A DNA stretch of 64,000 nucleotides from Streptomyces nigrescens (lineage in GTDB: Bacteria > Actinomycetota > Actinomycetes > Streptomycetales > Streptomycetaceae): contig AP026073.1 in assembly GCA_024349765.1 (NCBI GenBank), positions 7,626,001-7,690,000 on the forward strand. The letters are read 5' to 3'. The notes below the pieces were generated by a model that saw only the letters and a program-made list of their open reading frames with translations, was not told where the DNA came from and did no database searches. Below are positions 11,044-20,027 of this stretch, one piece after another. Positions within the stretch are counted from its first letter, which is position 1; each line of letters starts with the position of its first letter. The translations under genes and the position numbers were made by a program.

Positions 11044-11619
11044 TTGACCGTTCCGTACCGCGTCTGCTTCGTCTGCACCGGCAACATCTGCCGGTCGCCG
11101 ATGGCGGAGTCCGTCTTCCGCGCCCGGGTCGCGGAAGACGGGCTCGACGGCCTGGTGGAGGTGGACAGCGCGGGCACCGGCGGCTGGCACGAGGGCGGCG
11201 GTGCCGATCCGCGCACGGTCGCCGTCCTGCGTGCCGCCGGCTACCCGACCGCCCACACCGCGCGGCAGTTCCGCTCCTCCTGGTTCGCCCGCCTCGACCT
11301 CGTGATCGCCCTCGACTCCGGCCATCTGCGCGAACTCCGCAGGCTGGCCCCCACGCCGCAGGACGCGGCCAAGGTGCACCTGCTGCGTTCGTACGCGGCA
11401 CAGGCCGCCGCCGATCTCGACGTCCCGGACCCCTACTACGGCGGCTTCGAGGGCTTCGAGGAGTGCCTGGAGATGATCGAGGCGGCGAGCGACGGCCTGC
11501 TGGCCGAGGTCCGCACCGCGCTCACCGCGCGGACACTGCTCCCGGGGCACGCACCCGAGCCCGACGACCGGCGCGGTGCGCAGGTCCCGTACCACCCGCA
11601 GGAGAAGGAGAGCGCATGA
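11044..11619 (+). CDS. ptpA: low-molecular-weight protein tyrosine phosphatase
   Basis: 191 aa. The N-terminal P-loop V-C11-T-G-N-I-C-R17-S is the LMW-PTP CX5R active site, and the general acid Asp is in VPDPYY near residue 129. The family hydrolyses phosphotyrosine; PtpA in Streptomyces has been linked to secondary metabolism. The start is TTG 11044, right after the TGA of the preceding gene. The last four bases overlap the ATG of the next gene (ATGA at 11616-11619), so translation is coupled. The C-terminal about 30 residues are a charged extension. Confidence 0.88.
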   Translation: MTVPYRVCFVCTGNICRSPMAESVFRARVAEDGLDGLVEVDSAGTGGWHEGGGADPRTVAVLRAAGYPTAHTARQFRSSWFARLDLVIALDSGHLRELRRLAPTPQDAAKVHLLRSYAAQAAADLDVPDPYYGGFEGFEECLEMIEAASDGLLAEVRTALTARTLLPGHAPEPDDRRGAQVPYHPQEKESA

Positions 11620-12744
11620 CGGGCGACGGCACCCGCGCCGTACGAGCCGGGCTCCCTGAGCCGGAGGCCTTCGAACCGGCGCTGCCCGGACCGGTGTTCG
11701 CGGCCCACTACCACCTCCCCGGCGACGCCGCCGGCCCGTACACCTACGGCCGCGACACCAACCCGACGTGGACCCATCTGGAACGCGCCATCGGGGAATT
11801 GGAGTCTCCGGACGGCACCGCGCACACGGTTGCGTTCGCCTCCGGGATGGCGGCGATCAGCGCCGTCCTCTTCTCCCAGCTGCGCTCCGGCGATGCCGTC
11901 GTGCTGCCCAGCGACGGCTACCAGCTGCTGCCCGCCGTCCGGACCCGGCTGGAGAGCTACGGCATCGAGGTCCGTACGGCCCCGACCGCACACGACGCCC
12001 AACTCGACGTGCTGGACGGCGCCCGGCTGCTGTGGATCGAGACACCCTCCAACCCCGGCCTCGATGTGTGTGACGTCCGTCGGCTCGCCGACGAGGCTCA
12101 TCGGCGCGGCGCCCTGGTCGCGGTCGACAACACCCTCGCCACGCCGCTCGGCCAGCGCCCGCTGGACCTCGAGGCGGACTTCTCGGTCGCCAGCGGCACC
12201 AAGGCACTCACCGGCCACGGCGACGTCCTGCTCGGCTATGTCAGCACCCGCGACGCCGCGCTGGCCGATGCCGTACGGCAGTGGCGCAAGACCGTGGGCG
12301 CGATCCCCGGCCCCATGGAGAGCTGGCTGGCGCACCGCTCGCTGGCCACCCTCGCGCTGCGCGTCCGCCAGCAGTCGGCCGGCGCCCTCGCGCTCGCCGC
12401 CGCACTGGCCGACCGTCCCGAGGTCACCGGCCTGCGCCACCCCGGCCTGCCGGCCGGACCCGGCCCACCCGCTCGCCGCCCGCCAGATGCGTCCCGGACA
12501 TTTCGGCTCCGTGGTGTCCTTCACCCTCCCGGACAAGGCCCACGCGGAACGCTTCCTGGCCGCCCTCACCCTGGTCGACGACGCCACGAGCTTCGGCGGC
12601 GTGCGCTCCACCGCCGAACGCCGCGCCCGCTGGGGCGGCGACGCCGTCCCCGAGGGCTTCATCCGCTTCTCGGTCGGCATCGAGGACCCGGACGATCTGA
12701 TCGCGGACGTCCTCCGCGCCTTGGACACGGCCCACGCGAACTGA
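11616..12744 (+). pseudogene. cystathionine gamma-lyase / cystathionine gamma-synthase family enzyme, broken by a +1 frameshift
   Basis: The reading frame from ATG 11616 gives a normal PLP fold-type I Cys/Met-metabolism enzyme (YTYGRDTNPTW, VAFASGMAAISAVL, WIETPSNPGLDV, AVDNTLATPL, with the PLP lysine in SGTKALTGHGD near residue 195) up to about 12450. The rest of the enzyme (RQMRPGHFGSVVSFTL...VRSTAERRARW...GFIRFSVGIEDPDDLIADV) continues in the +1 frame to the TGA at 12742-12744. One extra base in the G/C-rich stretch around 12447-12458 explains it; removing it restores about 375 aa. Unshifted, the frame runs to 12962 with no family content. It is either a true lesion or a base-call error. 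The ATG overlaps the ptpA stop and has GGAGAAGGAG upstream. Confidence 0.8.
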
Positions 12745-12840
12745 CCTGGCGCTGGCGCTGGGGCTGGCAGCGAGAGCCGGAACGGCCAGTCCCCGAACGG
12801 GCGGTGCCCGAACAGCCAGTCCCGGGACGTCACATGAAAG

Positions 12841-12877
12841 GGCCGGCAGGGTATCCCCCCTCGTCACCCTGCCGGCC
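12841..12877 (+). terminator. hairpin terminator after the cystathionine lyase gene
   Basis: GGCCGGCAGGGT (12841-12852) pairs perfectly with ACCCTGCCGGCC (12866-12877) around a 13-nt loop. There is no U-tract, as is usual in streptomycetes. Two parS-type sites follow within 60 bp. Confidence 0.75.
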
Positions 12878-12904
12878 GCGGTTGCGTGGTGCGCGCCGCC
12901 ACGT

Positions 12905-12918
12905 GTTTCACGTGAAAC
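12905..12918. other. parS site
   Basis: Exact GTTTCACGTGAAAC in the intergenic region between the cystathionine lyase terminator and the LysR gene. Confidence 0.95.
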
Positions 12919-12923
12919 CGAAT

Positions 12924-12937
12924 GTTCCACGTGAAAC
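12924..12937. other. near-consensus parS site (one mismatch)
   Basis: GTTCCACGTGAAAC, one mismatch in the left half, 5 bp after an exact copy and the only imperfect copy noticed. The 19-bp centre-to-centre spacing puts both sites close to the same helix face. Confidence 0.75.
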
Positions 12938-13059
12938 CAACCGCTCGAACAAGGCTAGTTGACTGAGCGTCAGTGTCCAATCACGCTAGAGACACAGCCC
13001 TATCCGCAATTTTATGGCTGGCCCGCGACCAGGCTTCCGAGGGGCGCAGGAGGTACGGG

Positions 13060-13956
13060 ATGGATCTGGCTCTGCTGCGCACCTTCGTCACGGTGCACCG
13101 AGCCGGTTCCTTCACCCGCGCCGCAGCGTTACTCGGGCTCTCCCAGCCCGCCGTGACCAGCCAGATTCGCTCCCTGGAACGCCAGTTGGGCCGTCCGCTC
13201 TTCCTCCGCTGCGCCCGTGGCGTCACGCCGACCACCGTCGGCGACGAGCTCGCCCACAAAGTGGCACCGCACCTCGACGCGCTCACCGAGATCACCGAGG
13301 CCGGGCTCGACCGGGAATCCGTCACCCGCACCCTGCACCTCGCCGGGCCACCGGAGTTCATGGCCCAACGCGCGCTTCCCGCACTGGCTCCGCTCATCAC
13401 CCAGGGCCTCTCCCTACGCACCACCTTCGGCTCCGCGGACGAGCTGTTGACCGGGCTGGCGGCCGGCCACCACGATCTGACCGTCACCACCACCCGGCCA
13501 CGCGGCGGGCTGCTGACCGCCACCGCGCTGTGCGACGAGGAGCACGTACTGATCGCCGCGCCGTCCTGGTCGGCGCAGTTCGGCGGCCCGGCCGTGCTGC
13601 AGGCGGGCGGCGTCCGCGTACTGGATTCCGTACCGCTCGTCGAGGTCCACGAGAGCCTGCCGATGATCGCCCGCTACTGGGCCGAGGTCTTCGACGCCAA
13701 GCCCGCGGCGTCCGCCGCCGTCATCACCGCCGATCTCCGCGCGGTCCTGGCGTGTGTGACGGCCGGGGCGGGGCTGGCCGTGCTGCCGCGCTATCTGTGC
13801 GCCGAGGCACTCGCGTGCGGCGAGGTCGTGGCGCTGCTCGATCCTCCGGTGCCCCCGCTGCGCACCTACTTCCTCGCCGTACGGACCGGGACGCTGGGCC
13901 TTCCGCATATCGCCCGGGCTCACGAGTGGCTGCTGCGGTCCGCGGTCGACTGGTGA
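13060..13956 (+). CDS. LysR-family transcriptional regulator
   Basis: 298 aa. Canonical N-terminal helix-turn-helix (MDLALLRTFVTVHRAGSFTRAAALLGLSQPAVTSQIRSLERQLG) and a LysR substrate-binding domain. ATG 13060 has a strong GGAGG eight bases upstream; an upstream in-frame ATG at 12973 is unsupported. The target is unknown: the neighbouring NUDIX gene is co-directional, and no divergent partner exists within the usual distance. A GC-rich repetitive spacer of about 165 bp follows. Confidence 0.92.
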   Translation: MDLALLRTFVTVHRAGSFTRAAALLGLSQPAVTSQIRSLERQLGRPLFLRCARGVTPTTVGDELAHKVAPHLDALTEITEAGLDRESVTRTLHLAGPPEFMAQRALPALAPLITQGLSLRTTFGSADELLTGLAAGHHDLTVTTTRPRGGLLTATALCDEEHVLIAAPSWSAQFGGPAVLQAGGVRVLDSVPLVEVHESLPMIARYWAEVFDAKPAASAAVITADLRAVLACVTAGAGLAVLPRYLCAEALACGEVVALLDPPVPPLRTYFLAVRTGTLGLPHIARAHEWLLRSAVDW

Positions 13957-14123
13957 CGAGCTGCGGACATCGGTCGGCCGGCGGCCAGCCGCGGGAGCCG
14001 GTGGACCGGTGGGCCGGTGACGAGCTGCGGTGGCCGGTGGGCCGGTGAGGAGCTGTGTGCCCCGGTGGCTGGTGGTGGAGGGGCGGGGGTTTCACCAGGG
14101 CGTGGTTGCGGCATCTGTCGACT

Positions 14124-14603
14124 ATGACCGTACGGCCAGTCGTCAAACGCACCGCCCGCGCGATTCTGCTCGACGGCGAGGACCTGATTCTGATCAAACG
14201 CACCAAGCCGGGACGGACCCCGTACTGGATCACCCCTGGTGGCGGCGTTGAGCCGGAGGACGCCACGGTTGTCGACGCGCTCCATCGCGAGCTGGACGAA
14301 GAGCTGGGCGCCAAGATCAAGGACGTGGTCCCGGTGTTCGTCGACACCGTCGAGCACTTCAGTGACGGCGGGGTGGACGGCGTGAAGGTCCAGCACTTCT
14401 TCGTCTGCCGGCTCGACTCCATGGACCCCACCCGCCGGCACGGCCCCGAGGTCGACGAGCCGTGCGGCGACTACGAGATCGTGCGGGTGCCGTTCACCCG
14501 GGTCGGCATCGCCTCCGTCGAAGTCGTCCCGCTGTCGTTGCGGCACTATCTGGACGGCAACATCGAGGGCGTACGGGCGATGCACGCGCCGGATCTGGGG
14601 TGA
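14124..14603 (+). CDS. NUDIX hydrolase
   Basis: 159 aa. The Nudix box GGVEPEDATVVDALHRELDEELGA is intact (GX5EX7REUXEEXG pattern, with Ala-Leu-His before REL), so the Mg-dependent nucleoside-diphosphate-linked pyrophosphohydrolase fold should be active. The substrate is not predictable. ATG 14124 (MTVRPVVKRTARAILL) begins the fold. A longer in-frame start at 14055 adds Trp/Gly/Arg-rich sequence that looks non-coding. Confidence 0.88.
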   Translation: MTVRPVVKRTARAILLDGEDLILIKRTKPGRTPYWITPGGGVEPEDATVVDALHRELDEELGAKIKDVVPVFVDTVEHFSDGGVDGVKVQHFFVCRLDSMDPTRRHGPEVDEPCGDYEIVRVPFTRVGIASVEVVPLSLRHYLDGNIEGVRAMHAPDLG

Positions 14604-14677
14604 GCCGGGAGCCCGGCCTGCGCTGAGCCCGGCCCGGGGTGAGCCCACGGTGCAGGAGCCGCGGCCGGGTTGGCGCC

Positions 14678-15667
14678 TCAGACGTCGCGTCGGCCGAACC
14701 AGCCGCGGAACTCCGGCTCGTCCTCCGCCGGCCGACGCGGCTGGGCACGCGCCAGCACCCGCTCGACCCGGTCGAGGAACTCCGCGTTCAGCTCCCCCAC
14801 GAAGTCGTCCCGGCCCGGGGCGGCGGCCGCCCGGGCGCTCGACGAAGGACCGGTCTCCGCGATGCGGGAGGGAGGGCCGGGGATCGCGGTGCCGTCCAGT
14901 GCTGAACCGTGCCCGTTCCCGGGCACGGGTCCGTCTTCTTGGCCGGTCCCGTGCGCCGCCGGCGCCTCGCCCGGGGTGTCCTCGTGCAAGCCGCCCCGGA
15001 GATGTTCGTTCTTGCGCTCCGGGCGGCGGAAGGGCGCTCGGTCGCCCGCCTCGGCCGCCGCGTCGAAGAAGTCACCGCCCTTCCGCTTGAAGTCGTCGGT
15101 GCCCCAGGCCCGCGCCCCGCGCTGCTGCGGCGGGACCTTCTGCAGATGCGGAATGTGCTTGGCGCAGTGGATGTACGCCTCCTCGACCTCGACCATGACC
15201 CACAACTGGGCGCGCCGGCCGGGGACCGGATCGACCGGCAGGCCCGGATGGCCGGCCCGCATCTCCTCGTCCATCACCACCCGGGCCCGCCCGTTGACGT
15301 GCAGGCCGATGCGGTCCCGGGTGAAGTCGACCATCAGGATGCCGAGACGGGGGTTCTCCGAGATGTTGCCGATGGACGCCATGACGCCATTGCCCCGGTA
15401 TTCCGGGTACGCCAGCGTGCGCGCGTCGAGCACCTGCACAAATCCGGGCGGACCGGCACGGAACGTTGCATCGCATTCGCCGTGCCGGTCGGCCGTGGAC
15501 AGGAAGAACATCTCCTGCCGACCGACGAACTCCTGCATACGGGCATTGAGGTGGTCCAGCACCTGGTCGCGGTAGAACCGGTCGGCACGCTCGGTCGTAC
15601 CGAGTCTCTGCTGCACCAGGTGCTCGCCGTCGCTCCCGGGGCGCTCTCCTTGCGGCATACCCCGCAT
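14678..15667 (-). CDS. pyridoxamine 5'-phosphate oxidase-like flavin-binding protein
   Basis: 329 aa. The split-barrel core covers roughly residues 35-190 (RMQEFVGRQEMFFLSTADRHGECDATFRAGPPGFVQVLD, NPRLGILMVDF, GRARVV, CAKHIPHLQKVP). The C-terminal about 130 residues are charged, Pro/Gly-rich and probably disordered. ATG 15667 has GGGGAGGGG six bases upstream; the TTG at 15712 that opens the frame is poorly spaced. It lies 49 bp after the flavohaemoglobin-like gene on the same strand, so an operon of two redox proteins is likely. Confidence 0.82.
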   Translation of the reverse strand: MRGMPQGERPGSDGEHLVQQRLGTTERADRFYRDQVLDHLNARMQEFVGRQEMFFLSTADRHGECDATFRAGPPGFVQVLDARTLAYPEYRGNGVMASIGNISENPRLGILMVDFTRDRIGLHVNGRARVVMDEEMRAGHPGLPVDPVPGRRAQLWVMVEVEEAYIHCAKHIPHLQKVPPQQRGARAWGTDDFKRKGGDFFDAAAEAGDRAPFRRPERKNEHLRGGLHEDTPGEAPAAHGTGQEDGPVPGNGHGSALDGTAIPGPPSRIAETGPSSSARAAAAPGRDDFVGELNAEFLDRVERVLARAQPRRPAEDEPEFRGWFGRRDV

Positions 15668-15716
15668 ACCCGGCCCCTCCCCTGTCGGCCCGTATTCGCC
15701 GTGCTCTGCCAAGACC

Positions 15717-18005
15717 TCAATCCCCTACCGAGACCAGCTCTTCCACCGAGTCGTGCCGTATGCGGTCGGACGGAATGCCGACCCCTACCAAAGCGTCCAC
15801 ACCGCTGCGGATCAAGCCCGGCGGCCCGGAAAGATATGCGTCGTATTCCCGGAACGGCCCGTATTGCCGCACCGCATCGGGAAGTTGGCCGGTCTCGCTG
15901 CTGGTTCCGCCACGGACCGCGGGTCCGGTGGCGACGACCGGGCGGACCGAGAGCCACTGGTGGGTCTGCTCCAGACGCAGCATGGTGTCGAGGTCGTAGA
16001 GGTCGTGGTCGCTGCGCGCGCCGTAGAACACCTCGACCGGGCGCCGGATGCCGTGGTCGGCGACGTCCTCGATCAGGGCCTTGATGGGCGCGATGCCGGT
16101 GCCGCCGCCGACGCACAGCAGGCCGTTGCGGGTGGTGTGGTCGACGGTCATCGAACCGGCCGGTGCGCCGAGCCGGAGGACGTCGCCGGGGCGGGCCCGG
16201 TGCACCATCGCGTTGGAGACCCAACCGGCCGGTACCGCCTTCACGTGGAAGGAGAGCAGACCGTCGGAACGCGGCGCCGAAGCGAAGGAGTAGTGCCGCC
16301 AGACCCGCGGCCACCAGGGCGTTTCGACGCTGGTGTACTGCCCGGCGAGGAACGGGTACGGCTGGTCCGGACGGACCGTGACCACCGCGATCTCCGGCGT
16401 GCGCAGCTCGTGCGAGACGACCTCGGCCTGCCACCAGGCGGGCGCCACGGCCTCGTTCTCGGCGGCCGCGTCGATCATGATCTGGGAGATCGCGGTGTAC
16501 GCGCGCACCCACGCGGCTTCGGCTTCCGGGCCCCAACTGGTCGTGGCGTAACGGGCGAGCGCGCTGAGCAGGCACTCGCCGACCGCGGGGTAGTGGTCGG
16601 GCTGGGTGCCGTATTTGCGGTGACCGCGGCCGAGGTTGGCGAGGTAGCTGGTGAGCACCTCGGTGTCGTCGACGTGCGTGGCCGCGGTGAGCAGCGCCTT
16701 GAACAGCCGGTCGCGCTGGGTGTCCATCGAGGCCGGGAAGAGGGCCCGCAGATCCGGGTGCTGGACGAAGAGCAGCGCGTAGAAGTACGAGGTGACCTTG
16801 TCGGCCACGGGCTCGATCTCGGCCATGGTGCGACGGATGAGGATCGCGTCGGGCGAAGCGGGCGCCTCGGACACGGTGGCCCCGAGCGCGGCGAGGGAGG
16901 GCTGGGGGGCGGGGGGAGCGGCGGGGGGAGCAGCGGCGGTACCGGTGGTGGGGGTGTTCGTAATGGGGCTGTTGGGGGTGGGGATGTTGCTGGCGGGGGT
17001 CCTGGGGACGGTGGTGCCGGGGCCGGCCGCGCCGCGGTGGGGGTCACCGGGGCCGGGGGTGGCGCTGTGGGTGGGCGCCGCTGCCGTGGGGCGCGCCGTT
17101 TGATGGACGGGCTCGGGCTCGTGGCCACGGGCGGCGCCGCGCTCCCATACAGACGGGCGGGGCGACGGCTCCATGGGCGGTCGGCGGGCGGCCTCTGCGG
17201 CCGCCTGGCCGGTGATCTCCGCAGCCGGCTGACCAGTGGGCTCCGGGGCCGGCCGACGGGCGGACTCCGGGGCCGGATGACGGGTGGGCTCCGGGGCCGG
17301 ATGACGAACCGGCTCGCCATAGGGGAGGGAGGGGTCCCGGTATGCCGGGGCGGGGTCGCCGTACGGGCGGGCGGGGTCCCCGTACCCGGGGTCGGGTTCG
17401 CCGAACGGGTTGGGGGGCTCGCGGTGCGGCTGGGGAGCCTGCGGCGGCTCCGTCCCACGATCGGCAGCGGTACCTACCGGCCGGATCGGGTTGACCGGCC
17501 GACTGGGTATCCGCTCCCGTTCGTTCGGAGGGTGAGGGAAGTTCGAGGCATTCGGGGAGCTCGGGACGTTCGGCGCATTACGGCCGTCCGGTACGCCGCG
17601 GTAGTCGCGTTCGCCTTGTTCACCGCGGTAGTCACGTTGACCCTGTTGGTCGGGTTGGTTGCGATAGACGTGTTCGCCGCGTTCACGTTGTTCACCGTGA
17701 TAGACGCGTTCGTCCCGGTTGCTGGGCTCGCCCCGGTTACTGGGCTCACCCGGGCCGTTGGGCTCGCCCCAGCCATCAGCCTCGGCCCGGCCACTTCCGT
17801 AGGGGGTGCTTCCGTCCAGGCCATCCCGGTCCTGGCGGTCCCGGCGCCGGCTGTCCTGACTGCCCGGATCCTGGTGATCCTGGGCATCCTGTCGCTCCTG
17901 CTGTTCCCCGGAGGACTTCTTCGCCGGCGGAGTGAACCAACCCCAATCGCCGCTGCTGCCGCCAGAAGAGCCGCTATCGGCCGATGTGGTGGTCGGAGCG
18001 TCCAT
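15717..18005 (-). CDS. flavohaemoglobin-like protein (globin + ferredoxin-reductase module) with about 380-residue disordered N-terminus
   Basis: 762 aa. The globin domain spans about residues 385-520, with the proximal His in GRGHRKYG near 459. A ferredoxin-NADP reductase-type module follows (FAD motif RHYSFAS, NAD(P) motif GGGTGIAP, C-terminal SGPPGLIRSGVDAL). This domain order is that of bacterial flavohaemoglobins (NO dioxygenase). The N-terminal half is Pro/Gly/Glu/Arg low-complexity with imperfect repeats (RHPAPEPT, REQ/GEQ). ATG 18005 with GAGGCGAGG upstream was chosen over ATG 18122. There is no membrane segment. The extension is far longer than in standard Hmp proteins (about 400 aa in total). 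Confidence 0.85.
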   Translation of the reverse strand: MDAPTTTSADSGSSGGSSGDWGWFTPPAKKSSGEQQERQDAQDHQDPGSQDSRRRDRQDRDGLDGSTPYGSGRAEADGWGEPNGPGEPSNRGEPSNRDERVYHGEQRERGEHVYRNQPDQQGQRDYRGEQGERDYRGVPDGRNAPNVPSSPNASNFPHPPNERERIPSRPVNPIRPVGTAADRGTEPPQAPQPHREPPNPFGEPDPGYGDPARPYGDPAPAYRDPSLPYGEPVRHPAPEPTRHPAPESARRPAPEPTGQPAAEITGQAAAEAARRPPMEPSPRPSVWERGAARGHEPEPVHQTARPTAAAPTHSATPGPGDPHRGAAGPGTTVPRTPASNIPTPNSPITNTPTTGTAAAPPAAPPAPQPSLAALGATVSEAPASPDAILIRRTMAEIEPVADKVTSYFYALLFVQHPDLRALFPASMDTQRDRLFKALLTAATHVDDTEVLTSYLANLGRGHRKYGTQPDHYPAVGECLLSALARYATTSWGPEAEAAWVRAYTAISQIMIDAAAENEAVAPAWWQAEVVSHELRTPEIAVVTVRPDQPYPFLAGQYTSVETPWWPRVWRHYSFASAPRSDGLLSFHVKAVPAGWVSNAMVHRARPGDVLRLGAPAGSMTVDHTTRNGLLCVGGGTGIAPIKALIEDVADHGIRRPVEVFYGARSDHDLYDLDTMLRLEQTHQWLSVRPVVATGPAVRGGTSSETGQLPDAVRQYGPFREYDAYLSGPPGLIRSGVDALVGVGIPSDRIRHDSVEELVSVGD

Positions 18006-18453
18006 GGTCTGCCTCGCCTCGAACGTCTTTCGGTCGTCTTCGCACTTCCGTAGACCGGAACTGCCCGGAATTCCCCCGCCCTGACCGGAATTCTTAATCG
18101 ACTCAAGCGATTCCGGCAACACCCGCTAAAGCGGACAAATCTCACTTCCCTGCGACAATGTGGAGCAGATGCCGCGTCAACAGCATGCCACCCAGCCCAC
18201 CACAACGGACAAACAGCCGGAAGTCCGGGTGTCACGGGCCACTTCACCGCTAGGCTGACAAGCTTTGCCCGCGTCCTTGCGTGCCCGCGGAAGCCCTCAC
18301 CCCCGCCAAGCCGGACTCGACCATACCGGCAGTAGTTGAAACCACAAGCCCTGATCTTGGAACACTCCGCACGCCCCTCCGATATCCGCGATCCTCAGTA
18401 CAGAGCGCATTTTTCGCGCACACACGGGTGAATCAGCCGCAGAAAGCGCGGAA
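18006..18453. other. intergenic stretch without recognisable gene
   Basis: About 450 bp upstream of the flavohaemoglobin-like gene and downstream of the HAD gene. It is slightly less GC-rich than its surroundings. Short open frames have no homology features. It should contain the promoter of the flavohaemoglobin/PNPOx pair on the minus strand; no clear element could be assigned. Confidence 0.5.
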
Positions 18454-19083
18454 TTACCCGCCGGTACGGACCAATGCGTATGCCTCTCGCAGATCACGCC
18501 CCGTGTAGGCAAATGAAGCCAGGTCACTGACGTGGTGATCGGCATTCACCGCCACGGACCGGGGCACCGCCGCGAACAGTGCGGTGTCCGACATGGAGTC
18601 GCCGTACGCCACGCAGTCGTCACGGGTCAGCCCGTACTGCACGCAGAGTTCATCTGCGATCCGTACCTTCGCCGCCGACGAGAGGATGCCGTCCGGATCC
18701 ACCGGCCGCCTGATCGGCACGGCGGGCCAGCGGGAACCGTGCGCCGTGTCGGCTCCCCAGTCCAGCAGCCGCTCGACGAAGAAGCCGGGCGAGAGGGAAA
18801 TCACCGCGCACCGTTCGCCGCGGGTGCGGATATCGGCCCAGACCTCCCGAATTCCGGCGAGCCAGGGTGCGCCGTCGAAGGCGGCGGCCACTTGAAGTTC
18901 GGTCAGCTCGGCGGCCCAGAGATCGCAGGCCAACTGCGCGAACTGCACCGGCGTCAGCTCCGCCGCGGCGAACCGGCGCTCCAACTCGGCGATCTCCCGA
19001 TCGAGACCGAGCTGCCGCGATATCTCAACGGCAGCCGCGGACCCGTACAGCAAGGTCCCGTCCATATCGAAAAGATGCAGCAT
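18454..19083 (-). CDS. HAD-superfamily phosphatase (phosphoserine phosphatase-like)
   Basis: 209 aa. HAD motif I DMDGTLLYG is at residues about 6-14, motif II Ser in VISLSPGFF, and motif III/IV lysine and GDSMSDTALF. It is an SerB-type haloacid dehalogenase with a cap domain after motif I. The natural substrate is uncertain. ATG 19083 (MLHLFDMDG) is chosen because it starts directly before motif I. Longer starts (ATG 19089, GTG 19107) are possible and no convincing Shine-Dalgarno decides. Confidence 0.8.
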   Translation of the reverse strand: MLHLFDMDGTLLYGSAAAVEISRQLGLDREIAELERRFAAAELTPVQFAQLACDLWAAELTELQVAAAFDGAPWLAGIREVWADIRTRGERCAVISLSPGFFVERLLDWGADTAHGSRWPAVPIRRPVDPDGILSSAAKVRIADELCVQYGLTRDDCVAYGDSMSDTALFAAVPRSVAVNADHHVSDLASFAYTGRDLREAYALVRTGG

Positions 19084-19373
19084 CCCCATGCCGGGGAGCG
19101 TAACCACTACACGATCACGGGGGCAGGGGGCAGGGGCGGGGTGGGAGCGGGGCTGGGTCGGGGCGGGCTGGGGGGGCTGGACAAGGTAGGGGGGCGGGCC
19201 GAGGTGGAGGGTGGAGAGGTCCGGGGCCGGGCCGGGGAGAGGTCGGACAGCGAGGCGACTCGGGCATCGAGAGGCAGCGGGAGGGCGGCGGGAGGGCGGC
19301 GGCCGCGAACCGCCGCCGCGGCAACTGCCGGCCGTACTCGGGGACGCGTATACGGGGATACTCCCGGCGGCAG

Positions 19374-19967
19374 ATGTACGAGACGGGCCCGGCCACGACC
19401 GTGGACCGTATGCAGCAGCTCAGCCGGCCCGCCCGCCGGGCCCTCCTCGTCCTCCATGTCGCCACATCCGTCAGCTGGCTCGGTGTCACGCTCGGGCTGC
19501 TGGCACTCAGCATCACGGGCTGGACCACCAGCTCCCCCGAGATGGCAGCCGTCGCCTACCGCGCGATGAAGATCTTCGGTGACTGGCTGGTCCTCCCCCT
19601 CGCCTTCAGTGCACTGGTCACCGGTCTGGTGCTGTCGCTGGGTACCCCGTGGGGACTGGCCCGGCACCGCTGGGTCTACGTCAAGTTCTGGCTGACGCTC
19701 GTCACGGTGTTGCTGTCGGTCTTCTCACTCCGCCCGGGCATCGACCGTCTCGCCGCCGAGGCCACCACCGGTACCCCGGCCCCCGACATCGGCCTCGTCA
19801 TCGCACCCGCGGTCGCCTCGGCCACCTACTTCTTCCTCACCGCGATCTCCGTCCTCAAGCCCTGGGGACCGACCCGCCGCGGCCGCCGACTGCGCGAGGA
19901 CCGGGCGGCCGAGGGCCGCGCCCGCCGGGTGCCGGGGAACGGCCGGGCGGGCGCGGGCGCCAGCTGA
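19374..19967 (+). CDS. DUF2269-like integral membrane protein
   Basis: 197 aa with four hydrophobic segments (about residues 22-47, 65-90, 103-120 and 143-162) and a strongly basic Arg-rich C-terminus. The order of segments and 'HVATSVSWLGVTLGLLALS' resemble DUF2269-type predicted membrane proteins. Function unknown. ATG 19374 is used; an in-frame ATG at 19410 is the alternative. It is divergent from the HAD gene across an extremely G-rich spacer. Confidence 0.65.
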   Translation: MYETGPATTVDRMQQLSRPARRALLVLHVATSVSWLGVTLGLLALSITGWTTSSPEMAAVAYRAMKIFGDWLVLPLAFSALVTGLVLSLGTPWGLARHRWVYVKFWLTLVTVLLSVFSLRPGIDRLAAEATTGTPAPDIGLVIAPAVASATYFFLTAISVLKPWGPTRRGRRLREDRAAEGRARRVPGNGRAGAGAS

Positions 19968-20027
19968 CGGGCGGCGGGGCGGCCATTTCCTTCCCGTTCC
20001 TTCCCGCTCAGTCCAGCTCAGTCCAGC

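Noticed and set aside
12745-12962. C-terminal extension of the cystathionine lyase frame up to 12962
   Set aside because: Reads through the terminator and two parS sites with Arg/Pro-rich nonsense; it exists only because of the frameshift.
15753-18053. Plus-strand open frame of 766 codons opposite the flavohaemoglobin gene
   Set aside because: Complement of the low-complexity N-terminal region and reductase; its Gly/Arg repeats are by-products of that region. The minus strand has globin and reductase motifs.
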